Assembly: GCF_035046485.1 (NCBI RefSeq)
Contig: NC_085137.1
Span: 4,255,977 to 4,319,976, forward strand
DNA: 64,000 bases
Reading direction: 5' to 3'
Source: Aedes albopictus
Taxonomy: Eukaryota; Arthropoda; Insecta; Diptera; Culicidae
The notes under the pieces are model-generated. The model made no database searches. It was not told the origin of the DNA and was given only the letters and a program-made list of their open reading frames with translations. The first letter of the stretch is position 1. Every line of letters starts with the position of its first letter. Of the stretch, positions 10,484-22,052 are shown piece by piece. The position numbers and the translations under genes are program-made.

Positions 10484-12470
10484 GCACTGTGCGATTTTAT
10501 CTTTATGGCATAGGATCTCCTCTTACTGGAAAACTTGATGATAATCTAGTCATCTAAGCAAAAGTCCACGGAAATGCAGCTTACTACGATGCAAGCAAGC
10601 AAACAAACAAGCCCATCAGATGTTCCTATGTTTACCTCCAACTGTTCTGGGAATCACACAAGTAGGCCTGGAGCATGTCACAAACAGTTCGGACAGTTCC
10701 CGTTCGTCACCAGCCAGCAGCCAGCGCCTACTGTGTTCAATTAGACGATCGCATCCACGCTGACAAATTCCGCGCGTGCTTCGACACATTTTAGCATTTG
10801 TAATTCACCGCCGCAGGAATTTAGAGGGGGTGCTCACACCACAAAGAATGTCAAATCAGCTGCTGCATCATCTCCTCGTTGTCGGCATGGCCTGCTACTA
10901 CCACCAGCTGTGAGCTGGGGTGAACTATTTTAATTACCATCGAAGAATGCACGCTGGAAGCTGCAAATATTTACAGCTACTGACTCGACTGGTTGCTAAG
11001 TGATGTACTCGTTGATTGCTAGCGAATAAATCTTGCTTAAAATGTTACGGCGCCATTCCTGAAAATTCGACCAAAACAACCCTTATTTTCCTCTGGAGAA
11101 TAACAAAAATCAAAATAACGATTGGTGGTAGTTCAAGACCCCCCACCGATGATGGACATTACCAATTCCGAATCGGAATACGACGCCGTATCCCGTCCCG
11201 GCTCTTTATCACAATGATGTGACAAGTTCTTCGTTCGCACTAAAACGAGTTCCTCGCGGCTGGTTCACCTTGAGCATCCTCCCCGCGATTCGAGGGATCA
11301 CATTAACCCCAACCAACAACAGTAGCAGCCAGCGCAGTGGATCAAAGGACTGGGGGGCCAGGAAATAAATCGGAATTGTTTCAACGGAGCGAAGCCGAGC
11401 GTGTGCGTTGCCATAGGGAAAATTATTTATAATCCTTTCTTTCGGGGCTACTCGGATGCACCGCCGCCCGTCGCCGGTGACACAAGTTCAAGATCAGATC
11501 TGCAGTTCCATTCGATCCAAGTAGTTGGCGGTGGCGGCGGCGCGGTGGTTTCCTAGGAGATGACAAAGAAACCGCGAGGAAGACGCAACGCAACGCAACG
11601 CGCGGCCATTTCGATGCAAGTGGTGATGGATTGTGGTGGCTGCTTGGATTTATTACTTCATAGCAGTAAAACTTGGGGAGACGGGGGTGAATGAGCCTTC
11701 GAAGGGTTGGGTTGGATTTTAGTAAGGAACAATTCTATTTTCAGGATAAACTTTTGATTTCTCTTGTTGAATTTATTGTTGTCGGAAAGAATTGGCTTAT
11801 TCCAATGACGCATTTCAGATCAATTTCCTCTTCTTGTAAACGAGTTAATGGTTGCGCCTCTTTGCGTTTATCTTTAAACATCTACAGAACATGCCGCAAT
11901 AATTAAAAAAGCAACGTTTAAGTTAGCTTGTTAATAGAGCTTGTTGAGATATGCATCCTCAGTGCAGAATATTCGAGAGTCTAAAGACAGAACAAGTAAA
12001 TATTATTCTTCCTGAAGCCACCGATCACAGCATGCTGTGCAAGAAAATACACACGGTGGCGTTGTCAGTGAAAAATTGTGCATGCTTTCAATATTTATGC
12101 GTACGCTTCTGACAACCGCATCATTGCAAATGCAATATTTGTACAAACATCCAGAAGTGAGGTGAAATATGGCGGTTTTTGTTGTTGTTTCTATCGCCAG
12201 AAACCTTTGTTGATCCACAACACGCGAAAGAACACAACACGGTACATATTCGCCTACTAGTATACGTTAGTACGATGGTGATGCGCCGAGGAAAAGTGTC
12301 AGTGTCAGATGTGCGAATGCTCGCTTTCGCGATCATGATCAAGTGCAGGGCAATAGACACTTGCTTAGGGTCATCGTCGCTAGTGTGGAGGGGAAACTGG
12401 TGTTGAATGCGCTGTTGAACGGTAACGCAAATATATGACCGATGTATGACCGAAAGCTCTACCACAGTAA
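10484..12470. other. Intergenic stretch, no gene recognised
   Basis: No coding exon or clear mobile element recognised. A small GCAAC tandem lies near 11586-11601. Short open frames overlap on both strands and show no family motif. Confidence 0.55.
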
Positions 12471-13550
12471 TTCTTAAAGGATTTTTCGAAGGAGCTCTCA
12501 GAGCAGTTTCTAATGGAACTCTTTGAGAAGTTTACAAATGAACTCCTGCAGGAATTGCTGAAATGGAATGGAGAAATTCCCAACGAAAATCGAAGAAACT
12601 TTTGCTGGAAGTGCCAATGAAACGCCTGAGGGATTTTTAGAATAAGTTTATGCAATCATTTTTGATTAAAAAAAAACTATTTTTCTCAATGAGCGTTCTT
12701 AGAGCATGATGCCAAGAGGGTATCATTTTTTCTAGGAGTTCTTACGGACAATCCTCAATAATTTCTGAAATATCTCCAGTAACCTCTCCGGAAAGTTCAT
12801 AAACAGTTTCAATGCAATTGCTTTAAAACCTCCTTAAGAAAATTCCACAACAGTTCTTTCGGATTTTTTTAGGAATTCCTCCAGCTACTTCTTGAAAGAT
12901 TCCCACGATGCTTCTGAAGGTTCCTGCAAATTCGAAAATTTTTAAGGTGTTTCACCTTTAAATGTTTTTGAAACACCCTTAGGATTCTGGAATTCCTGCA
13001 CGAGTTTTTTCGAGAATCGTTCCAGAAGGAGAATCATTCTGGCATTTTTTTTAAGAAACTTTCTAAAAACTTTGACGATTCCTAGAGATTTTTTTTCAGG
13101 GCTCCCTCCAGGAGTTTATGAGGAGTTCATTCTCCGGCAGTGAATTCTGAAACTTGTGGAATTTGAGAATTCCTTCTAAATTTCCTACAAACGTTTCTCT
13201 GGGTATTCCTCAAAGGTATTTTTGGAAAACTTTTCACGTCTTTCTTCGGCATTTCCTTCCATAATTTCTTTGGGAATTCCTTTGAATATTAATGCCGAAG
13301 TCCTTTTGAAAATTCCACCCAGATGAAATAAGAATAATCATCCAGCAAGCTCGGATTTGTCTAAAGACTCATTCTTTGTTTCCGACAGAAATGCCTTCAT
13401 AAAATTTCCCGGACTTAATTCCTCTAAAATTTCATGCTAAATTTACTGTAATTGTACCCACGGAAGTTCCTACTCAAATTTTTCCAGAAGTTTCTTTAAA
13501 ACTTCAATTCTTGGGATTTACGCTAACGTAAGAACCTTGACAACACTAAA

Positions 13551-13640
13551 AAGACGCGAAGCGAAACAGGACACAACACATATTATTCTTACAACGTTGT
13601 TAGCATAATAGGTGTTGTGTCTTGTCTCATGTCGCGTCTT
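13551..13640. mobile_element. 90-bp palindromic insert inside the degenerate tract
   Basis: The left arm AAGACGCGAAGCGAAACAGG, continuing with ACACAACAC, is matched in reverse by the right arm ending TCGCGTCTT. The centre is ACGTTGTTAGC. It interrupts the surrounding repeats cleanly, as a small hairpin MITE would. I cannot define a target duplication. Confidence 0.55.
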
Positions 13641-14314
13641 ATTAATGTTTCTTTAAGGATTTCTCCTGGAGTGCGTTCGTAAAATCTTTCAGGTTTTTTT
13701 TTTAAATTCTCTCATAGTTCTCACGGAAACTCCTCCAGGAAATTATTTGCTTAATCATCCTACATTAGATTCTGCGGGAATTCCTCCAAAAGTTCCGTCG
13801 TAAATTCCTTAAGCAAGCTATTCATCAATTTCTAGATGAATTCCTTCGGCAGCTCCTTCAGAAAATCTAACTAGTATTTCATTAGAAGTTTTTTCGGGAA
13901 TTTCTGTCGAAGTTCCTTTGGAAGACGCTCGAAAATTTCAGAAAATATGTGAGGATTTTTCTCGGCAGTTCTTCTAAAAATTGCTATAGAAAATCTTCCT
14001 GGAGTTTTATTGAAAATTGGCCAAAGAGATCCTACGGCAATTTCTTCAGGTGTTATTTCGGCAATTCCTATAGAAGAATTCCACCAGAAATTCAATCAAA
14101 ATTTCCTCCATGAATTCAAGTAGAGTTTCTAACGGAATTCTCTCCTACATTATTTCTTGGGTATTTCATGTGGGATTTATTTTGGGAGTTTTCGGGAATT
14201 ACTTCGAAAACACTTTCAAGTTCCTTGGAAAATTTCTACAATAATTCTTACGAGAACTCCTACAAGAAATTATTCGATCAAACGTCAATAAGTTTCTCAA
14301 GCAGTTGATTGATT

Positions 14315-14362
14315 GATTTGTCTTCATTTAAAAGACTTTCAGCCCTTGGCTGGTTCGTCTCT
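14315..14362. repeat. Dispersed short module, copy 1
   Basis: A T-rich lead, then GACTTTCAGCCCTTGGCTGG and TTCGTCTC. The same module recurs at 16255-16306 and 62757-62812, and in diverged form at 18903-18959, where it is flanked by a direct repeat. Probably the 3' end of a retroposon on the minus strand. Confidence 0.5.
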
Positions 14363-16254
14363 TTCTGAAGAAGTTTCTACATCACTTATTCGCTGATTTT
14401 TCCAGGAGTAGCTACGCGAATTCCTCGATATGTTCGAAAACAACTGCTCGTTCAGAAAAAAATCCTAAATTTTAAACTCGGAATTTCCTCCTAATTTTCG
14501 GAAATTCCTCGTGCAGTTCTTACGGATTTTTTTTTCTCAGCAGTTTCAAAAAAAAAAAACAATGAAAACTGTTCCAGGAGTTTCTTCGGAGGTTCTTACA
14601 GAAGTTATCTCAGAAATAACATCAGATTTTTTCCCAGAATTCCTTCAGAAATTTCTAATCCTTGGAATTTATGTTGATAATCTTTGAGAGTTACTTCGAG
14701 GTTTCACTAGGAGATTCTTTGGATTTATTTCTCCCAGGAATATCCCATAGAGGAGTTTCTTAGACTCGGGAGTTTCTCAAGAAATTTCTCAAAAAAAACA
14801 TCTTGAAACTGGGTAACGTAAATTCTTTTTGAAATTGGTTCTGGAATTCATATAGAAAATACCTTATGCTATATACATTTAAGCTTATGCTCAATGTATT
14901 TCCTTAAACGATCCTAAAGAAATTCCTCCAGAAACATTATCAATTTTTACCAGGCGTTTTTCTACAGGATTTCTCTTAAAATTTTTACGTAAACTTTTCA
15001 GAAATTATAGCTTGCATTTCTCCAGAGGTTTCCACAGTTTTTCTTCCATGTATTCAGGGATTTTCTCGGGCGTTTATTTGGAAATTTCACTAGAATTTCT
15101 CAAGAGAGATTCTTCTGGAAGTTTTTCCAAGGATTAGTTGCATCAGGTATTCCTCCAGGCATTGCTTTAAACTCAGGATTTTTTCAAAGATTCTCTCATC
15201 AATTGCTGCAGAAATTACTTCAGAATCTATTCATTGGCTTTTTAATGTTTTTTTTTTCAAAAGTTTTCCAGTGCTTCGATAATCCAACAAAAAAACTTTT
15301 TTTTTTCAATTTTTTCAGTGGTTTTCTAAGGAATTCCTCCAGAGATTTTCTCCTGATTTTTTTTTAAATATCTTCAGCTATTCTTCCAAGGACTCCTGTA
15401 GGAAATCTTCCAGGGATCCATCAGAAATATATTAAGGGATTGTTTTTTTTGATCCACCAGTATTTTTGTGCACACATTTTAAGAAGATCCCTTCAGAAAT
15501 TTCTCAGATCCCTCTGGAAATTTTTCTATGAGACCTCCCAGAAATTTTCTGTAGTATTTTTCCTTGCAATTACTTTCAGAGTTCCTCCAGAAGTCTCGCA
15601 AGATTTTTTTTTTCCAGAAGAGGGTATCATAAGGTATTTCTTCAGGTAGTCTCCTAGGCATTATCCTGGTCATTCATGCAGGAATTGATCAAAAGATAAC
15701 TGCAGAAATTGCTTCAGGAATTTTTGTTAAGGAATTCTCCAAAAAAAAATAACAAGAATTTTTTCTCGATGTTTCCAAAGGTGTCTCTAGGATTTTTTAA
15801 AGGATTTCTTGAAACAATCTCCCAAGGAGTTTCTTAGATACTCCTTCTTCAAGAGTTTCTTAGAAAAATCTTCTTCTGGGATTTCTTAAAAACTTCTTCT
15901 TCAGGGATTCCTTAATGAATTCTTCAGTAATGTTTGTACAATTTATGGAGCAAATTCTACAGGGGACTCCTAAAAACATCTCACTAAAACAAAACTAAAG
16001 GAATTTCTCAAATAATTCTTGGAAAAACTCTGGGAAGAATTTCCCTGGAAGTTCCTGGAGGATTTGTGAAGAAATTTTTGGAATAATTTATGAAAAACCC
16101 TGAACTTTTTAAAAGATCTGTTGCAGAAATTACTGAACAAATTCCCAAAACTTGATGAAATCACTAAAGGTAAACATATCTTCTCAAACGAATTTCATAA
16201 GGAATCCCAGCAGGAGCTCCTAAAAGAAACCCTGAAGGAATTTCTAATCAATAT

Positions 16255-16306
16255 ATTTTTTTTGTCTTTATTTATGAGATTTTCAGCCCGAGGCTGGTTC
16301 ATCTCA
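16255..16306. repeat. Dispersed short module, copy 2
   Basis: TTTGTCTTTATTTATGAGAT followed by TTTCAGCCCGAGGCTGGTTC, matching the module at 14315-14362 and lying within the degenerate tract. Confidence 0.5.
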
Positions 16307-17499
16307 GCCAATAAATTTTGTAGAATCCCCGTAGAAATCTAAGAAAGCACTTTTGATTGAATTTCTGCAAGGATATCAGAAGAAATGCCAGCCAAATTCT
16401 TGAATGAACCCTAGTAGGAGTTTCTTAAAAACTTCCTGGAGAAACTTCACGGGAAACCCTTGGTAGAATTCCGAGCCGAAAAATCAGGGATTTACAAGAA
16501 AATGCCAAGAAAAATCCTTGAGAATCCTTGAAAATATTGGAGGTTTTTCTGATAATTTTCCTGGAGAAATCTGTGGACAAATTTCTGAAAACAAATCCTG
16601 AGGAAACGCATAGATAAACGATTGCAAAGATTCCAAAAAAAAAAAAAAATTTCGTGATATTTCTAAAAGAATTTCCGTAGATATTCCTTAGAAATATTTT
16701 TGAAAAAATGTCTTTAAGTATCCGTGGAGGAATGTTTGAAGAAACTATCCTTACAGGAAATGCCGCATCAATTTCTGGGGTAATATATGGCGGGATTTTC
16801 GGAGGAAATCCTGAAGAAGTCTCTGTATTGGACTTCGAATATGGAAGAATCGCATAAGGAATTATTGAAGGAATGTCCATGGATTTTTTTTAAAGAATTC
16901 CTGGAATAATTTTTAAAGGACTCTTTATAAGAAAGTCTGTGGAAACATTGGAAAACTTTCTGTAATAATCTTCGATTTTCTTAAGGAAAGCATTTCTAGC
17001 GGAATACGTGGAAGATTTCCAGAAATACCTGAATAAAATCTGAATGAAATTTTTGCAGAGCAATTTTTGGAAAAAATTCTAAACGATCCTCTGATAGAAA
17101 TTCTGAGTCGAATTCTAGAGGAAACTCTGAAGCGATCCATGGAAGATGTTCATATAGAGCTTCCAAAAGGAAACGAGGAAGCCTTTTCGAAAGGAATTTC
17201 TGGAAGATTTTTGTGCAGCAATATCGGAAAAAAACAAGGAATGTTATATAAAAAATCCTAGATTATTATATGGGGTAATCTTAAAAAAAAACTTCTGAAG
17301 GATTTTAAGAATTTTCTAAAATAATCTTTGCAGGGTGTTAGGAAAAATTTACGAAGATGTTTCAAGAATGTTTTCCGAAATGTCTCCTTGAGATATGATT
17401 AATGTACGAAAGTTCAGTGCTGATGAATATCACGAATTTCATGTGACTTTGACATTTCAATATTGTGAATATCACGTGCCCCGGTGAGAACGAACTTCG

Positions 17500-17999
17500 N
17501 NNNNNNNNNNNNNNNNNNNNNNNNNNNNNNNNNNNNNNNNNNNNNNNNNNNNNNNNNNNNNNNNNNNNNNNNNNNNNNNNNNNNNNNNNNNNNNNNNNNN
17601 NNNNNNNNNNNNNNNNNNNNNNNNNNNNNNNNNNNNNNNNNNNNNNNNNNNNNNNNNNNNNNNNNNNNNNNNNNNNNNNNNNNNNNNNNNNNNNNNNNNN
17701 NNNNNNNNNNNNNNNNNNNNNNNNNNNNNNNNNNNNNNNNNNNNNNNNNNNNNNNNNNNNNNNNNNNNNNNNNNNNNNNNNNNNNNNNNNNNNNNNNNNN
17801 NNNNNNNNNNNNNNNNNNNNNNNNNNNNNNNNNNNNNNNNNNNNNNNNNNNNNNNNNNNNNNNNNNNNNNNNNNNNNNNNNNNNNNNNNNNNNNNNNNNN
17901 NNNNNNNNNNNNNNNNNNNNNNNNNNNNNNNNNNNNNNNNNNNNNNNNNNNNNNNNNNNNNNNNNNNNNNNNNNNNNNNNNNNNNNNNNNNNNNNNNNN
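17500..17999. other. Assembly gap of 500 N
   Basis: Exactly 500 unknown bases, the same length as the second gap, so a placeholder of unknown true size. Order across it should not be trusted. Confidence 0.98.
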
Positions 18000-18887
18000 G
18001 CCGACCGTACACATCCTGGGGTGGCTGTCGATAGAGACGAGCAATGCGCCAGAAAAGTTGCCTGGGACTTGACAAACCTTTCATTTAACGAACTGTCGAC
18101 ACCTGACCAGGTCCTTACGATCAGCGGGGATGGGGAGGAAATGTTGATTAGATATCTACTTAGAATATGTCCAAGAACTTGGCCCACTTCATAGATATCT
18201 GGAGTTGGAAATTGGATAGGTTTTAATGGGGTGCTTTCCTTGGCGAAAAAGCGTATGAGAAATTGTCATGGTTTAATCGTTTACCTGGTTACTACTGGAA
18301 AAAAACATAAGTACAGCCATAGATCACAGTTATGAGGATTGCCTTCTTTCCGTCGGATACCAAAACACAAAGATTAGAGACTTATCATTGACTTCTTGAC
18401 AAGACTGACGCAATCCTGTGTGCAGTCGAGAGTTGTCTTTGCCTCGTCCTTGTGACTGCTCTCGGGCCTAGGTGTCAAGTGGATATGGGTGTTGTTCTAG
18501 GCGTTCTAGTGGTAGGGTACTCAAAAGGACGCGGCATACATACGTTCAGGCACACCATTATTAGACTGCTTCGAATTATTTATCTGCCCAATACGTCCTG
18601 GTTTCCTCGTCATCTTAATGGCATTTATTTGTATTACTTGATTTTTCGGTTAACAATCTGAAATATTACATAATATTAACATTGGTGTATGAATATGTTC
18701 AATTATTTCTCCAGAAATTGCTCGAAACATCCTCAGCAGATTTCTTCAGGATTCTTCTACAGAATTGGAGTTGCTATCCAACAAAAAAATATTTAAATAT
18801 GATATTTTTTCAAACATCTCGGAAACCAGTAAAGATATCGCAATTTCGAGGTAAAATTTGGTCCAATTGGGTTCTAAATCACCGATC
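18000..18887. other. Stretch after the gap, no gene recognised
   Basis: The first 190 bases are less AT-rich and open in two frames running out of the gap, so a coding fragment there cannot be excluded. No family motif is seen. Confidence 0.4.
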
Positions 18888-18902
18888 TAGTCTAAAAATG
18901 TT

Positions 18903-18959
18903 GTTGTTATTGTTTGTTTATTAACAGGGATTTTAACCTTTTATGGGTCATTCATCCCG
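18903..18959 (-). mobile_element. 57-bp retroposon insert with 15-bp target duplication
   Basis: The direct repeat TAGTCTAAAAATGTT at 18888-18902 and 18960-18974 is identical on both sides. The 57 bases between, on the minus strand, end in an A-rich tail (AATAACAAC). They carry a diverged copy of the dispersed module seen at 14315, 16255 and 62757. This fits an extremely 5'-truncated retroposon. Confidence 0.7.
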
Positions 18960-19679
18960 TAGTCTAAAAATGTTATGTTTGAAAATTAAATTTAAATTGC
19001 TTTTTCAATGTTTGCTCTAAAAAAAATCCACATAAACCCTTTGCGCCACTTCTAAATATCAACCGAAATGGCTCATTTTTGCTCAGCTCATTTATTTCGA
19101 CCAGTTGATCACTTTCCACTTGGGGATTCATATCTCGGAGAGATTTTTCAAAATTAGTTTTCAGTTCACACTAGTAAAGGGGGAACGCAGCGGAAACAGA
19201 GCCAAATCAAGAGATCTTCCGGTACCGCTTCTGCTGGCGTCATTGTATTATGTAGACCACAATTACTATAAGCTACGAAAAGGCTGTATTTCAGTAGGGA
19301 TGCTTTGACAAGAAATTCAAGTAAAAGATTCAATAGTTCTTCTGTAAAATGCAAAAAAAAAGCAAAATCCCAGATTACTCGCTACTTTTATGTGTGATGA
19401 ACTCAGAACCATTTTTTTTAGTAAAGCATCGATTTTAAAAATATTTTCCGATTTTGTCAGCGCAAAATGCTACCAGAAGCTGCTCACTGATACGATATGT
19501 ATACGAACGCTGCACTGTCGCGATTAACATTGAAGAACTGTTGTTTCGTTTGATAATTGAGTTTGACATAATTTAGGTTGAATTAAGAGCCTACTTAACA
19601 AAAATAACAACTCAAATTTCTCCTCGAATACCAAAATGATAAAAAGTTAAGTTTATCACTGAGCTCAAGTTGATAACTT

Positions 19680-19825
19680 CCCAGCTAACACAAAGTCTTA
19701 TATGATGTTGCATAGGATGCTAAAGTGAAGGACATATGTGTACATGCTTCCATTTGCCCGTGTAGGTATATCGCCTCCACTTCTGCATCCTTTACAACAT
19801 CATATACGATCGTGTGTTTGCTGGG
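19680..19825. mobile_element. 146-bp hairpin MITE with CCCAGC ends
   Basis: Left end CCCAGCTAACAC and right end GTGTGTTTGCTGGG are inverted repeats; similarity extends about 40 bp inwards through TATATGATGTTG and its complement. The related copy at 59.39 kb lacks this insert, confirming it as an insertion. Confidence 0.75.
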
Positions 19826-19853
19826 TTATTGTGTTATATGAGATTTTGTTTAA

Positions 19854-19946
19854 CCGTTATGTGTCCGACAAACTTTTTGCTTTTTTCTACACCGTGCTTT
19901 TTAAATAGGCGCTGGGTACCCGAGTACCCTGTCACCCACATAAGGG
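19854..19946. mobile_element. 93-bp TTAA-flanked MITE
   Basis: TTAA at 19850-19853 and 19947-19950 flank ends CCGTTATGTG and CACATAAGGG (one mismatch as inverted repeat). TTAA duplication is the piggyBac-type signature. Confidence 0.6.
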
Positions 19947-20132
19947 TTAACACTACATTTAGTTATCAACTTCGAAAAAGACAAATGATTGATAACAAGA
20001 TTTGTTTTTAATTTGTTATCTTTCAGAGCTAAATATTCAAAATAGTAAAAATCTACATTATCGACATCGTCAGCAATTGAAAAAAGTTTATATTATTATT
20101 TACAACTCGTGTTTTCAACTATTGGTCCCAGC

Positions 20133-20186
20133 GGTCTCGAACCCTGATCGAGCGATTGTCGGTCGCAGCCAATAGCCCCTATACCA
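20133..20186 (-). promoter_or_regulatory. tRNA-like Pol III promoter boxes (A and B)
   Basis: Minus strand: A box TGGTATAGGGG and B box GGTTCGAGACC at tRNA-like spacing. A four-base anticodon stem encloses a seven-base loop with GAC at the anticodon position, and a GTCCC/GGGAC acceptor pairing is possible. The base before the anticodon is C rather than the usual T, so this is a tRNA-derived head, not a working tRNA. Confidence 0.6.
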
Positions 20187-20847
20187 ACGGGACTCAGTGA
20201 GATGGGAACTCATTCGTTTTAGGTGACAGACGATGGAAGATGATCTGGGATAGCACTTTGTAGGCAGTAGTCAAAGTAGTGCTCGCTCAGAAGTTCTCAC
20301 ATTCCAAATGGTCGCCTTTCTTGTGAATGGGGGAGATTACCTCTTCCTTCCACTCCTTCGGTAGCTGTATGATTTCCCAGATCCTGACTATCAACCGGTG
20401 CTGTCTGCCAACTTTTCTGGGCCCATCTTGATGAGTTCAGCTGCGATACCATCCTTACCAGCTGCTTTATTAGTTTTGAACTGATGAATGGCATCTTTAA
20501 CATCCCTCAGCGCGGGAGTTGGTTCATTTCCGTCTTCCACTAACTACGTTCTCCACGCCATTCCGTGTTTCTTGGGAATGGCACAGCAGTTCCATTTCTT
20601 CACACTCCGCTTCATTTCATCCAGGCGGCGCTTTTTCTCCAGAAAGAGGTGGGTCTGCTGTTTCCGTTTCTGTTTGTAACGTTCCACGTTCTGTCGAGTC
20701 CCTTGCTGCAGCATTACCGCCTCGCTGCGTTCTTCTCCTCCAAAACCGTTCTGCCCTCTTCGTCGAACCATTCGTTCCGTCGATTCCGTTCCACGTACCC
20801 GATGGTGCTCTCGGCTGCGTCGTTAGTGGCTGCTTTCACTGTACTAC

Positions 20848-21245
20848 CAGGGTTGCCACATTTAAATCTGTATTTTTTTCGTAAAAATCTGTATATCTGT
20901 ATTTGGCAGCAAAAAATCTGTATTTTAAATCTGTATCAGCTATTTTTGAAATATATGCAAAAAATTATCAGATATACCAAATAAATCCAAGCAATTATAA
21001 TACCAAGTGGGATTGTTAAGCTGAAGTTATTGTTTTGAGCAAAAACTAAAGCTCATATTTTTATTTTGTCTCAAAAATCTGTATAAATCTATATAATTTT
21101 CCAAAAAATCTGTATACATATCTGTAAAATCTGTATAATTTCCAAATTTTCAAAAAATCTGTAATTCTGTATATACAGATTCTGTATCGAAAAAATCCGT
21201 AAAAATCTGTAAAATACAGATTATTCTGTATATGTGGCAACCCTG
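20848..21245. mobile_element. 398-bp hAT-type MITE with 8-bp target duplication
   Basis: Ends CAGGGTTGCCACAT and ATGTGGCAACCCTG are perfect inverted repeats. TGTACTAC is duplicated exactly at 20840-20847 and 21246-21253. Eight-base duplications with CAGGG-type ends indicate the hAT superfamily. The interior is many copies of AAATCTGTAT on both strands, possibly subterminal transposase-binding sites. It sits in the linker of the LINE at 20270-23230. Confidence 0.88.
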
Positions 21246-21871
21246 TGTACTACAGCAGCTGCAGTCCTCTAGAGGAGCCTCATAGAGCTCGCTCTCATCT
21301 GGCAACGCGGCCTCGAGATTCTGCGCGTATGCTGATGCGACATCTGATTGCTCAGTCGCTCTAGGTTGTACCGTGGCGGTCGCCGGTACCGTACATTGTT
21401 GATGACGCAGAGTTTTGGGCAGTGCCGCGAAGCATCAGCGTACAAGTCAAAAAAAAAGCTGATAAACACCAAGCTTGTATCACCCTGTCCCTGCGGTTTC
21501 TGATACGCTCTCTCTACAGTCGCTAACACCAGAAAAGACAGAATCCCATCAATGTCACCCGGTCACCCTTGTTTTGCTACAATCATCCTGACTTGGATAT
21601 GGCTCATGTGAGTGTCATGACTCTCTCCGTCGCCTCAAGCAGATGCACGCGCAACAGCATGTAAAACTATGCATGTGTATTATCACAAGCATGGTACTAC
21701 GTCACAAATCCTATTCGTTTTGCATAGCTCAGTTTAAACGCACACATTGAGCGCACCACGCAGTTCGCCCTGGCTACGGCAAACGCTTTCACTTCGCCCG
21801 TCATGCATCGTTGCTCAGAGAGATTGATTCTCTCGCAACCCGCCTGAAGCATACACGGAAAGATCGATGTA

Positions 21872-22052
21872 CACAGAGCAAGGAGTAACTTTCACGCAGC
21901 GATCGAAAAGACAAAAGATTTCATGCAAACTTGTGTGAAAATTCACGCAAATTTGTGTAACACCGGATCAGCACATTTTTTGTGCTGATCCAGTCGTACG
22001 CAAATATGAGTGAAAAATCCTTTGTCTTTTCGCAAGTTACTCATTCGCTGTG
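21872..22052. mobile_element. 181-bp TA-flanked MITE with central perfect hairpin
   Basis: TA at 21870-21871 and 22053-22054 flank inverted ends CACAGAGCAAGGAGTAACT and AGTTACTCATTCGCTGTG. The centre holds a perfect 11-bp stem GGATCAGCACA with a 5-base T loop at 21965-21991. Confidence 0.75.

Larger units (their letters stand above)
12471..17480. repeat. Long degenerate tract of ~24-bp units (about 5 kb)
   Basis: Almost the whole stretch is made of diverged short units of the kind GAATTCCTCCAGAAATTTCT, built from half-units near 12 bp. Orientation changes: 12480-12640 is in the purine-rich sense, about 12730-15960 in the pyrimidine-rich sense, and about 15960-17350 purine-rich again. Divergence is high, so the tract is old. 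It breaks off at the assembly gap. Short frames rich in Phe, Leu, Arg, Ser and Lys are by-products of the repeat. Confidence 0.75.
19535..20215. mobile_element. Diverged partial copy of the TIR element with internal tRNA-like head
   Basis: The stretch aligns by eye with the inside of the element at 59203-60829: the GATAAT/GATAAC-rich part, GGTTGAATTAAGAGCC (19574-19589), then the minus-strand tRNA-like head. B-box complement GGTCTCGAACC is at 20133-20143 and A-box complement CCCCTATACCA at 20176-20186. Two MITEs have inserted into it (19680-19825 and 19854-19946). It lacks the third MITE present in the 59-kb copy. The outer terminal repeats are not visible. Confidence 0.65.

Noticed and set aside
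17362..18194. 190-257 codon frames across the first gap
   Set aside because: Most residues are unknown because of the N run.
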